The notes: a model not told the origin generated them from the sequence alone. A DNA stretch of 13,542 nt from JBKQHQ01 sp052148715 (GCA_052148715.1 JBKQHQ010000073.1:1-13542); one strand, 5' to 3'. Shown: positions 6,734 through 13,121, counted from the stretch's first letter. Program-made: numbers and translations.

Positions 6734-6759
6734 AACCCATTTGGCGCTGGTTCAGTTCC
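6734..6759 (-). promoter_or_regulatory. Probable EcfG-like promoter for csbD
   Basis: On the minus strand GGAAC (6759-6755) is followed after 17 bases by GGTT (6737-6734), one mismatch from the CGTT consensus. It would start transcription near 6727, about 30 bases before the csbD ATG. The family of the target gene supports the call; the mismatch weakens it. Confidence 0.45.
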
Positions 6760-6830
6760 GCGTTCGATAACGGTAACATTTTATGGCCAGTCGTGTCATA
6801 CTGGTATCGGCGCTCGATATCGACGAGAGC

Positions 6831-6855
6831 GGAACGGAGCAGTTCGTGAAACGTT
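6831..6855 (+). promoter_or_regulatory. EcfG promoter for the PRC-barrel gene, perfect match
   Basis: GGAAC at 6831-6835 and CGTT at 6852-6855 are separated by 16 bases, the consensus for the alphaproteobacterial general stress sigma factor. The leader to the ATG at 6923 would be about 60 bases. A 10-bp palindrome TCGATATCGA lies just upstream at 6814-6823. Confidence 0.8.
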
Positions 6856-6922
6856 GCCTAAATAGCAGGAGGAGCGTCCGGAGCGGACCGCCCTGATCTT
6901 GCCGGAATTTACAGAGGCTTCA

Positions 6923-7426
6923 ATGTTGAAAACCATTATGATCACCACTGCTTTGAGCAGCCTGTTGCTGTCGCCCGTTTTGGCCCAGTCGCTGACGCCA
7001 CGAGCGAACCAGTCGACCACCGAGACAAGCTCAAGCATGAGCAGCGGCGCCGCGCCGGAAGCCCATGTGATTGTGTCGCAAAGCTCCAATCAGTGGCTGG
7101 TATCGAAATTCGAGGGCTCCGACGTCCTCGGTTCAGACAATCAGAAGATTGGCAGTGTTACCGACATCCTGTTCGACGAAGCGGGCAAGATCGACGCCTA
7201 TGTCGTCGGCGTTGGTGGCTTTCTGGGTATCGGCGAGAAGGACGTGGCGCTGGCCCCGAGTTCATTCCAGCTGGTCAAGAGCACTGACAGCGACGCCGTA
7301 AAGCTGAAGACGTCGATGACAAAGGATCAGTTGAAGCAAGCCTCGGCCTTCCGAGCCCGCGCGTCCATTTCGGATACGACCGGCTCCGGCATGAACGGGT
7401 CGCCCCGGCCGTCGACTAATCATTGA
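6923..7426 (+). CDS. Secreted PRC-barrel domain protein
   Basis: This 167-residue protein has a signal peptide (MLKTIMITTALSSLLLSPVLA, residues 1-21) and a Ser/Thr-rich linker to about residue 48. A PRC-barrel follows at about 55-132: WLVSKFEGSDVLGSDNQKIG, then VTDILFDEAGKIDAYVVGVG and GFLGIGEKDVALAPSSFQLV. PRC-barrels are small beta barrels found in RNA-maturation proteins, photosynthetic reaction centre H and many stress proteins of rhizobia. This secreted, single-domain type has no known partner. The tail (about 140-167) is polar and probably disordered. AGAGG precedes the ATG at 6923. A perfect EcfG promoter lies upstream and csbD is divergent, which points to the general stress response. 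Confidence 0.88.
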   Translation: MLKTIMITTALSSLLLSPVLAQSLTPRANQSTTETSSSMSSGAAPEAHVIVSQSSNQWLVSKFEGSDVLGSDNQKIGSVTDILFDEAGKIDAYVVGVGGFLGIGEKDVALAPSSFQLVKSTDSDAVKLKTSMTKDQLKQASAFRARASISDTTGSGMNGSPRPSTNH

Positions 7427-7490
7427 TGGCATACTGGCGGAGTAGGTGAGCGCGAGCGTTCACTGAGCAAGTAGGTGCATCCGAGTGGTG

Positions 7491-7512
7491 GCCCGGATCG
7501 GAAGGTCCGGGC
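7491..7512 (+). terminator. Hairpin after the PRC-barrel gene
   Basis: GCCCGGA (7491-7497) and TCCGGGC (7506-7512) form a 7-bp stem about 65 bases after the stop. No clear T run follows, so this is only a possible terminator. Confidence 0.3.
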
Positions 7513-7652
7513 ACTTGCTTCTTGCGAGTGCCACTAAGACACGCCTTGAAGCTTCATTGCTCCCTATGCTGTTTTTCAGCACCAGTAGACAACCGGGCAG
7601 CTCGATAACCGAGAAGCCCGTAGGGTACGCGCAAACTCACATGAAGGAGACC

Positions 7653-7850
7653 ATGGTGGCAACTTCCCAGCAATACCGTGCCAAGGCGGCCGAGGCCGCT
7701 CAACTCGCGAGGCAGAGCAATTCGATAAACGATATCAGCCAGTTCACCCAGATGGCCCGATCTTACACAACGCTCGCTGACAATGAAGATTGGCTGGCGG
7801 CCAATGCGGACAAGCTCGTTTCGTCTGATCCATCCCTGAACGATCGATAG
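7653..7850 (+). CDS. Small hypothetical protein (65 aa)
   Basis: The frame encodes a short helical protein, MVATSQQYRAKAAEAAQLAR, then NDISQFTQMARSYTTLADNE (from residue 24), ending ANADKLVSSDPSLNDR. Its pattern of an Ala/Glu-rich helix with RAKAAE, followed by a second helix with ARSYTTLADNEDWL, is typical of very common small rhizobial proteins of unknown role. AAGGAG at 7644-7649 is the ribosome site. It is only three bases from the ATG at 7653, so the GTG at 7656, six bases from it, is an equally good start, and the in-frame ATG at 7641 is also possible. No promoter is recognised. Confidence 0.75.
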   Translation: MVATSQQYRAKAAEAAQLARQSNSINDISQFTQMARSYTTLADNEDWLAANADKLVSSDPSLNDR

Positions 7851-7990
7851 ACGCTCGCGCGGCAGGAGTGCGCGCGTCCAGAATAGTGTTCTAATAATGA
7901 TGTCTCTCCCCTTACGGATGTCACGTGGCTTCCCCACATCTGATGCGGGATGAAATTCCTTCTCCCGCAAAAGATAGAAGGCGAAAGCCA

Positions 7991-8356
7991 ATGCAAGTTC
8001 CTTCGGAAGTGAAGCCTGCCTTGTTAGGTGCCGTAGGCGGAGCCATTGCTCTTGCAATCGTCGGATTCTCGTGGGGCGGCTGGGTGACCGGCAGCACAGC
8101 GAACGAGCTCGCAAATAAGCATGCCGATGCAGCCGTCGTGGCAGCTCTCACGCCGATCTGCGTGGAGAACTTCCTCCATGCCGCCGGAGCGACGGCAAAT
8201 CTGGTGGCCCTGAAAAAGCTCGGATCGAACTGGGAGCAGGGCGATTTCGTCGGAAAAGGCGGCTGGGCGACAAGGCCGGGGGCGGTCTCCTCGGACTACC
8301 AACTGGCTCGCGCCTGTGCTGAGAGGTTGGCCCAACCCAAGACAGCATCCCAGTAA
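7991..8356 (+). CDS. Conserved hypothetical membrane-anchored protein (121 aa)
   Basis: Residues 9-33 (PALLGAVGGAIALAIVGFSW followed by GGWVT) form one N-terminal transmembrane helix. The rest is a probably periplasmic domain with DAAVVAALTPICVENF (47-62), LKKLGSNWEQGDFVGKGGWA (74-93) and a final ACAERL. Cys57 and Cys109 are in positions suited to a disulfide. Proteins with the SWGGWVTG helix and 'EKGGWAT' motif are recurrent in Bradyrhizobium relatives but have no assigned function that I know. The ATG at 7991 is chosen because it starts just before the helix; an in-frame ATG at 7943 would add a charged 16-residue extension. The stop codon lies in the loop of a 9-bp hairpin. Confidence 0.85.
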   Translation: MQVPSEVKPALLGAVGGAIALAIVGFSWGGWVTGSTANELANKHADAAVVAALTPICVENFLHAAGATANLVALKKLGSNWEQGDFVGKGGWATRPGAVSSDYQLARACAERLAQPKTASQ

Positions 8357-8365
8357 GGATGCTGT
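8342..8365 (+). terminator. Hairpin carrying the stop codon of the 121-aa gene in its loop
   Basis: ACAGCATCC (8342-8350) and GGATGCTGT (8357-8365) form a perfect 9-bp stem around CAGTAA, which contains the TAA stop (8354-8356). No T run follows. It may stabilise the 3' end or help end transcription. Confidence 0.45.
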
Positions 8366-8564
8366 GCTCGGACGGCGCGGCGCGCTGGGCCGGATCCTTG
8401 CTGTGACCCGGACATGATGATGGCGTGAGTCGGAACTGTCCGACTTGCGCGCTACACCGTCCCAACGACAAATCAAGCGCAATCGAGGATTGTGCGAGGT
8501 TTGAATTTCATCAGTCAATCTCACCGTAATCATTTGCCCGGAAAATCGGGTACGAGACGGCGGC

Positions 8565-9167
8565 CTAGCTCCCCGTCCACAACCTCTCGATTAGGCCGGA
8601 CGCGTGCACCGTTGCCCAAACGGTTGCGGCCGTGATGGAGAGCGAGAACAGCGCCGCGGCAAGCGAGATACACAGCAGAACGCCGTCCTCTTCGAGATAG
8701 GCGAATGAGATCAGCATGATGACGAGCGCCGGGATGATCTGGCTAAATGGGAATGGCCAAATAAGCGTCGCGGCGAGGAGAAGGACGATAAGGCCAACCA
8801 GACGTTTCGTTGCCAGGAACGGCGCTCGCAAGCGCGGACGGATCAGCGACTCCATGCGCGCGAATACAGGAATGAACCGGGCGGCCAGCCGCGCGATTTG
8901 TCCGGTCGGAATACGTCGAGAGGCGAGAAAACCTGGTAGCGTGGGGCTCTCGTGCCCCAAGATCATTTGGACGGCCGGAAACGCCAAAAGGATGCCGACG
9001 AACAGGCTCAGTCCGGGCGCCAGGCCGACAAGTGCCAAGAGAAGCATGCCGAGACCGAAGGAGCGCTTTGCCAGTCGGCTGAGCAGCCAGTCGAGGCTGA
9101 CATAATCCTGCGGCGCTTCATCGAGCACTTGTGCGAGCGCCACGGACGTAGGGACATAAGGCTGCAC
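8565..9167 (-). CDS. exoD: ExoD family membrane protein (exopolysaccharide synthesis)
   Basis: This is a 200-residue integral membrane protein of the ExoD family (PF06055). ExoD was found in Sinorhizobium meliloti as needed for normal exopolysaccharide production, alkali tolerance and nodule invasion; its biochemical activity is unknown. The characteristic LDWLLSRLAKRSFGLGMLLL (25-44), LVGLAPGLSLFVGILLAFPA (46-65) and VQMILGHESPTLPGF blocks are present, then KRLVGLIVLLLAATLI, PFSQIIPALVIMLISFAYLE and EDGVLLC (160-166), with a last helix near 168-186. The GTG at 9167 is chosen because GGGAG lies eight bases upstream and the length then matches the family. The frame is open for another 178 codons upstream, but that part looks like noncoding Arg/Pro-rich translation. 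Confidence 0.85.
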   Translation of the reverse strand: MQPYVPTSVALAQVLDEAPQDYVSLDWLLSRLAKRSFGLGMLLLALVGLAPGLSLFVGILLAFPAVQMILGHESPTLPGFLASRRIPTGQIARLAARFIPVFARMESLIRPRLRAPFLATKRLVGLIVLLLAATLIWPFPFSQIIPALVIMLISFAYLEEDGVLLCISLAAALFSLSITAATVWATVHASGLIERLWTGS

Positions 9168-9335
9168 CGGATTTGCTCCCGCCCGCCTCCGTGAGGGGCG
9201 TACTGGTAAGTGGTTGTCATCCACCCCATATACTGAAAATGGCGTTGCCACAAAATCCCAAGCACGATGTGAACGATCAAAAAGAACACCAGCGCCCCCG
9301 GGGGGTGATCGTGAACGAGCAGAAGGCTGACCGCC

Positions 9336-9674
9336 ATGCCCCTTAGCCGATTGGCCGTCGATGAAGGGGCGCACAATAGCGATGGATTGCTGCTGCGCGG
9401 CTGGGATGGGTCCTCGCCGGTGATGGCGTTCGTCAGCAGGCGGGTCATGGATGACTGGGTGGATCCTCGGCAACCTTATGCCAGGCGCAAGAGCCTCTAT
9501 CGCGCTGAGTACAATACGCTCGGCAACCGCAACCTCGGGGCAATCGAACGGATCGTCACATCGAAGTATGAGCGTGGCGCCGCGTTCAACCGCCAGCACC
9601 CCTTTGTGGATGTTCTCCTCGCGGACATCACCGAAAGCGGAGAATCGCTCGATGTGAGCGGGCTCGCGGGTTAA
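9336..9674 (+). CDS. Conserved hypothetical protein, faint DUF1488 resemblance
   Basis: This 112-residue protein starts MPLSRLAVDEGAHNSDGLLL and goes on to SPVMAFVSRRVMDDWVDP (about 27-44) and AEYNTLGNRNLGAIERIVTS with KYERG (58-82), ending in HPFVDVLLADITESGESLDVS. The MPLSR start, a middle 'voidable residue' strand-helix and an NR..IERI...KY helix resemble DUF1488 proteins, but the protein is longer than that family usually is, so the link is tentative. AGAAGG lies about nine bases before the ATG. It sits 75 bases before groES on the same strand and could be co-transcribed with it. Its ATG overlaps, on the other strand, the ATG of the unexplained frame at 9008-9337. Confidence 0.7.
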   Translation: MPLSRLAVDEGAHNSDGLLLRGWDGSSPVMAFVSRRVMDDWVDPRQPYARRKSLYRAEYNTLGNRNLGAIERIVTSKYERGAAFNRQHPFVDVLLADITESGESLDVSGLAG

Positions 9675-9749
9675 TGCATCTCGGCCGGCTCTTCGGACCA
9701 TGCGGGAGCGGAAGCAGTTGAGCTAATCGTTACAGCAGGAGATAGATTT

Positions 9750-10064
9750 ATGGAATTCCGTCCGCTTCACGATCGGATCGTGATCAAACGTATTGAGGCC
9801 GAGGCAAGAACCGCCGGTGGGATCATCATCCCGGACGCCGCGAAGGAAAAGCCTGAGCAGGGCAAGGTGGTGTCAGTCGGCCCCGGCGCGCGCGACGAGA
9901 GCGGCAAGCTAACCCCGATCGACGTGAAAGCCGGCGACCACGTGCTGTTCGGCAAGTGGTCAGGCACCGAGGTCAAGATTGATGGCGAGGAGTACCTGAT
10001 CATGAAAGAAAGCGACATCATGGGGGTCCTCGTCGAGGCCGGCGTCCACAAGAAGGCTGCGTGA
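9750..10064 (+). CDS. groES: Co-chaperonin GroES
   Basis: GroES is the 10-kDa heptameric lid of the GroEL chaperonin that closes the folding cavity in the cytoplasm. The 104-residue protein has the family start MEFRPLHDRIVIKRIEAEAR, the mobile loop around ARTAGGIIIPDAAKEKPEQG (19-38) that docks on GroEL, then KVVSVGPGARDESGK and GDHVLFGKWSGTEVKIDGEE with YLIMKESDIMGVL. AGGAG lies eight bases before the ATG. groEL follows after 78 bases, the normal operon order. I found no CIRCE element (TTAGCACTC-N9-GAGTGCTAA) and no clear RpoH or NifA site upstream, so how the operon is controlled is not visible. Several groESL copies are usual in Bradyrhizobium relatives, so this need not be the main one. 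Confidence 0.97.
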   Translation: MEFRPLHDRIVIKRIEAEARTAGGIIIPDAAKEKPEQGKVVSVGPGARDESGKLTPIDVKAGDHVLFGKWSGTEVKIDGEEYLIMKESDIMGVLVEAGVHKKAA

Positions 10065-10142
10065 CGAGGTTGCCCACCGTGTAGGCCGCGGCATCGTATC
10101 GTTAATGCATGGACACAAACATTTTTTGAGGAGTTTCCCGAC

Positions 10143-11789
10143 ATGTCTGCCAAGCAAGTGAAATTTTCGGTCGAGGCGCGCGACAAGATGCTGCGCGGCA
10201 TCGACACCCTCGCGCACGCGGTGCGCGTCACGCTCGGTCCCAAGGGCCGCAATGTCGTGCTCGACAAGTCGTATGGCGCGCCGCGGATCACGAAGGACGG
10301 AGTCACGGTCGCCAAGGAGATCGAGCTTGAGGACAAGTTCGAGAACATGGGCGCGCAGTTGGTGCGCGAGGTGGCCTCGCAGGCATCCGATCAGGCTGGC
10401 GACGGCACCACCACGGCAACGGTCCTCGCCCACGCGATCGTGCGCGAAGGCGCGAAGGCGGTCGCTGCGGGCATGAACCCGATGGATCTCAAGCGCGGCG
10501 TCGATCGCGCGGTCGAGGCGATCGTCGCCGACCTCAGGAAGAATTCGAAGGACGTCACCTCGAACGAGGAAATCGCGCAGGTCGGCACTATTTCGGCCAA
10601 CGGCGATGCCGAGATCGGACGCTTCATCGCCGACGCGATGAGGAAGGTCGGCAATGAGGGAGTGATCACGGTCGAAGAGGCCAAGTCGCTCGAGACCGAG
10701 CTCGAGGTGGTCGAAGGCATGCAGTTCGACCGCGGCTACATATCGCCCTACTTTGTCACGAACGCGGAGAAGATGCGGGTCGAGATGGAAGATCCGTACA
10801 TCTTGATTTATGAAACCAAGCTTTCCGCGCTCAACGAGCTGTTGCCGCTGCTCGAGGCGGTGGTGCAGTCGAGCAAGCCGCTGTTAATTATTGCCGAGGA
10901 GGTCGAGGGCGAGGCGCTCGCCACTCTCGTCGTCAACAAGTTGCGCGGCGGCCTGAAAGTGGCGGCCGTGAAGGCGCCGGGCTTCGGTGATCGCCGTAAA
11001 GCGATGCTTGAGGATATTGCGAGCCTGACTGGTGGTTCAATGATCTCTGCCGATCTCGGCATCAAGCTCGAGAATGTGACGATCCAGATGCTCGGCCAGG
11101 CCAAGAAAGTGATGATCGAGAAGGAAAGCACGACGATCGTCAGCGGCGCCGGCAAGAAGGCCGATATCGCGGCGCGGATTAATCAGATCAAGGCGCAGAT
11201 CGAGGAGACCACCTCCGACTACGACCGCGAGAAGCTGCAGGAGCGATTGGCCAAGCTCGCCGGCGGAGTGGCGGTGATCCGCGTCGGCGGTGCGACCGAG
11301 GTCGAGGTGAAGGAACGCAAGGACCGGGTTGACGACGCCATGCACGCCACCAGGGCGGCGGTGGAAGAGGGCATCGTCTCGGGCGGCGGCACCGCCCTGC
11401 TCTACGCCACCGACGCGCTCAAGAAGGTGCGCGCCGGCAACGACGACGAGAAGGTCGGCATCGACATCGTGCGCCGCGCGATCCAGGTTCCGGCCCGGCT
11501 CATCGTCGAGAACGCCGGCATGGACGGCGCGGTGGTGATCGGCAAGTTGCTCGACAAGGACAGCTACAGCTGGGGCTACGACGCCCAGAGCAACGATTAT
11601 GTCGACATGCTGAAAACCGGCATCATCGACCCGACCAAGGTGGTTCGCATGGCCTTGCAGTCGGCGGCTTCGGTCGCCGGACTCCTGATCACGACGGAAG
11701 CCATGGTGGCCGAGAAGCCGGAGAAGAAGGCCCCGAACATGGGCGGCCACGACCACGGCGGCGGCGGCATGGGCGGGATGGATTTCTAA
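10143..11789 (+). CDS. groEL: Chaperonin GroEL
   Basis: GroEL is the 60-kDa tetradecameric ATPase that folds proteins inside a cavity closed by GroES. The 548 residues match the family length. The ATP site includes TLGPKGRNVVLDKSYGAP (30-47), KDGVTVAKEI (51-60) and GDGTTTATV with the conserved Asp87. EGIVSGGGTALLY marks the second equatorial block, and the protein ends in the flexible tail GGHDHGGGGMGGMDF. The tail has two His residues within the usual Gly/Met repeats. GAGGAG precedes the ATG at 10143. It forms an operon with groES and ends at a strong intrinsic terminator 24 bases past the stop. The protein appears full length and intact. Confidence 0.98.
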   Translation: MSAKQVKFSVEARDKMLRGIDTLAHAVRVTLGPKGRNVVLDKSYGAPRITKDGVTVAKEIELEDKFENMGAQLVREVASQASDQAGDGTTTATVLAHAIVREGAKAVAAGMNPMDLKRGVDRAVEAIVADLRKNSKDVTSNEEIAQVGTISANGDAEIGRFIADAMRKVGNEGVITVEEAKSLETELEVVEGMQFDRGYISPYFVTNAEKMRVEMEDPYILIYETKLSALNELLPLLEAVVQSSKPLLIIAEEVEGEALATLVVNKLRGGLKVAAVKAPGFGDRRKAMLEDIASLTGGSMISADLGIKLENVTIQMLGQAKKVMIEKESTTIVSGAGKKADIAARINQIKAQIEETTSDYDREKLQERLAKLAGGVAVIRVGGATEVEVKERKDRVDDAMHATRAAVEEGIVSGGGTALLYATDALKKVRAGNDDEKVGIDIVRRAIQVPARLIVENAGMDGAVVIGKLLDKDSYSWGYDAQSNDYVDMLKTGIIDPTKVVRMALQSAASVAGLLITTEAMVAEKPEKKAPNMGGHDHGGGGMGGMDF

Positions 11790-11812
11790 ATCCAGTCTCA
11801 CATCTAAAGGCG

Positions 11813-11842
11813 AAGGGCCCGCGGGAAACCGCGGGCCTTTTT
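11813..11842 (+). terminator. Intrinsic terminator of groESL
   Basis: GGCCCGCGG (11816-11824) and CCGCGGGCC (11829-11837) form a perfect 9-bp stem around a GAAA tetraloop, followed by TTTTTG. AAG before the stem extends the pairing with the T run. This is the best terminator in the window. Confidence 0.92.
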
Positions 11843-11988
11843 GTTTTGGGGGTTGGGTCGGTTTGCCTGGAAGCAACCATTCAGTACGTCTTTCGTTGAA
11901 GGCTAGGTGACTTGAGAGCAACGGCGCATATCACGTCGGCCAGTAACGGCCGGAGTGAGTAGAGTAAACAGTTTACCGAACAACTCAT

Positions 11989-12046
11989 GTACTATGCGTT
12001 TCGCATACTACTTATCTATCTGTTATAAAATGGACTATTCGCATAC
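11989..12046 (+). promoter_or_regulatory. hicAB promoter and operator region
   Basis: GTAcTATGCG (11989-11998) and CGCATAcTAC (12002-12011) are 10-base inverted arms with one mismatch around TTT. The half-site TTCGCATAC occurs here (12000-12008) and again at 12038-12046. Between them, GTTATAAAAT (12021-12030) is a good -10 box. A further perfect palindrome GTAAAC-A-GTTTAC lies upstream at 11964-11976. HicB antitoxins repress their own operon by binding inverted repeats at the promoter, so this is the expected place for the operator; the repeat is seen, the protein that binds it is inferred. Confidence 0.65.
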
Positions 12047-12052
12047 CCGGCC

Positions 12053-12271
12053 GTGAACGGGAACGAATTCGAGCGGAAAATCCGCGCTCTCGGCCGCAGG
12101 CGCGGCGTAACCGTCGCTTTCGATCCCGTTCATGGCAAGGGCAGCCACGGTCGCCTTTATTACGGCAGCCGGTTCGCGACGCCGAAGGACCGGAAGAAGG
12201 AAATCGGCCCGGGACTGCTCAAGGCGATGCTCGATCAGCTTGGGCTTACAAGGGCCGATCTGGAGGATTGA
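12053..12271 (+). CDS. hicA: HicA family toxin (mRNA interferase)
   Basis: HicA toxins are small dsRBD-like ribonucleases that cleave mRNA and halt translation until neutralised by HicB. The 72-residue protein has MNGNEFERKIRALGRRRGVT, then the catalytic block GKGSHGRLYYG (28-38), with His32 in the position of the family's essential histidine, and ends PGLLKAMLDQLGLTRADL, the usual last helix. The start is GTG at 12053; there is no clear ribosome site, and the codon overlaps the TGA of an 8-codon reading frame at 12030-12056 (GTGA), which suggests coupled translation. hicB follows after three bases. The spelled-out loop VAFDPVHGKG is a little longer than in many HicA proteins. Confidence 0.87.
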   Translation: MNGNEFERKIRALGRRRGVTVAFDPVHGKGSHGRLYYGSRFATPKDRKKEIGPGLLKAMLDQLGLTRADLED

Positions 12272-12274
12272 AAC

Positions 12275-12724
12275 ATGGCGTTCGGATACCGTTATACGCT
12301 GGAGCGGCAGGAAAACGGCTGGTGGCTGGTCCGTTTTCCCGGCGTTCCCGAGGCGCTGACCGAGGGCAAAACCCAGGATGAAGCGCGTGCCAACGCCGTC
12401 GATTGCGTGGTCGCGGCGCTCGAAGGCTACATGAAGGCGGGCAAGCCGTTGCCGCGGCACGGCGCCGGACATTCCGGCTGCGACCGCGCCGTGCTGCCTT
12501 CGCTCGTGACCGCCAAGCTCGCGGTCTATGAGACGATGCGGCGCCATGGCTGGTCGAAGCTGCGGCTCGCCAAGGAGCTCGGCATGCCCGAAAATTCGGT
12601 GCGCCGGTTGCTCAATCTTCGCCACAGCTCGCATATGTGGATCATCGACGAGGCGCTGGCCAAGATGAACGCCGAGCTGTCGATCGACCTGCCCAAGGCC
12701 AAGCCGCGCCGCAAGGCGGCGTAA
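12275..12724 (+). CDS. hicB: HicB family antitoxin with helix-turn-helix
   Basis: HicB neutralises HicA and represses the operon. Residues 1-58 form the partial RNase H-like HicB fold: YRYTLERQENGWWLVRFPGV, then PEALTEGKTQDEARANAVDC and VVAALEGYMKAGKPLP. Residues 77-131 hold a DNA-binding helix-turn-helix: LVTAKLAVYETMRRHGWSKL, RLAKELGMPENSVRRLLNLR and HSSHMWIIDEALAKM. It ends in a basic KAKPRRKAA tail. The 149-residue length and the C-terminal helix-turn-helix place it with the longer HicB proteins. The ATG lies three bases after the hicA stop, so the two are surely co-translated. The gene is followed by a palindromic repeat shared with a convergent neighbour. Confidence 0.92.
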   Translation: MAFGYRYTLERQENGWWLVRFPGVPEALTEGKTQDEARANAVDCVVAALEGYMKAGKPLPRHGAGHSGCDRAVLPSLVTAKLAVYETMRRHGWSKLRLAKELGMPENSVRRLLNLRHSSHMWIIDEALAKMNAELSIDLPKAKPRRKAA

Positions 12725-12746
12725 GAAGGAAGGCGCGCGCCCTCGA

Positions 12747-12778
12747 CCCTTCGTCCTTCGACAGGCTCAGGACGAGGG
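12747..12778. repeat. Dispersed palindromic repeat ('PEPVEG' type)
   Basis: CCCTTCGTCC (12747-12756) and GGACGAGGG (12770-12778) pair with one bulge around TTCGACAGGCTCA. The minus-strand translation reads SPRPEPVEGRRVEGA, a phrase recurring in false protein predictions from many alphaproteobacteria. It lies between the convergent hicB and 104-aa genes and may also act as a terminator for both. Confidence 0.65.
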
Positions 12779-12806
12779 CTCAGGACGCGGAAAGAAGGCC
12801 GCGGCC

Positions 12807-13121
12807 TTACTTGGAGGGTTCGGGCGTCGTGCCGGCATCGGGCGCCGGCGCGGGGTAATTCCCGCCGTGATAACCGCCCATCATCCCGCCGCCATAGCCG
12901 CCGTGGCCGTAGCCGCCATAGCCCATCCAGCCGCCCGCGCCGTGATAGTAGATGAGCACCGCGCCCAGCACGATGGTGGCGGCCGCCAGCAGATAAAGCC
13001 AGCAGGCGAGATAGCGGCCGAAGCGCTTGAGGCAGCCCTCGGCGCGTTGCGCCGCGAAGGCCACGAAAAATCCGACGACCAGCAAGGCCGTCGCGTGAAA
13101 GACGATCTGATGCCACCCCAT
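12807..13121 (-). CDS. Two-helix membrane protein with Gly/Tyr/His-rich tail
   Basis: I do not recognise this family. The 104-residue protein begins MGWHQIVFHATALLVVGFFV, one membrane helix at about 6-24, and has a second helix at about 40-59 (CWLYLLAAATIVLGAVLIYY). The loop AAQRAEGCLKRFGRYLAC carries Cys30 and Cys40. A tail at 60-92 is built from GYGG, GHGG and GGYHGG units, followed by PAPAPDAGTTPEPSK. Such Gly/Tyr/His tails might bind metal ions or polyphosphate-like surfaces, but that is only a guess. The ATG at 13121 is chosen because GAGGAG lies about ten bases upstream and the hydrophobic helix begins right after; the frame is open to 13214. It converges on hicB. Confidence 0.7.
   Translation of the reverse strand: MGWHQIVFHATALLVVGFFVAFAAQRAEGCLKRFGRYLACWLYLLAAATIVLGAVLIYYHGAGGWMGYGGYGHGGYGGGMMGGYHGGNYPAPAPDAGTTPEPSK

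Noticed and set aside
9168..9701. 178-codon upstream extension of the exoD frame on the minus strand
   Set aside because: The extra translation is Arg/Pro/Ser-rich, lies antisense to the 9336 gene and is not part of the ExoD family; the GTG at 9167 with GGGAG gives the normal length.
9675..9749. CIRCE or EcfG element ahead of groES
   Set aside because: No TTAGCACTC inverted repeat; GGAAG with CGTT 13 bases on does not match the EcfG consensus or spacing.
11037..11921. 294-codon frame antisense to groEL
   Set aside because: Long open antisense frames are usual opposite GC-rich, highly biased genes such as groEL; the translation is His/Asp/Leu/Ala-rich with no recognised domain.
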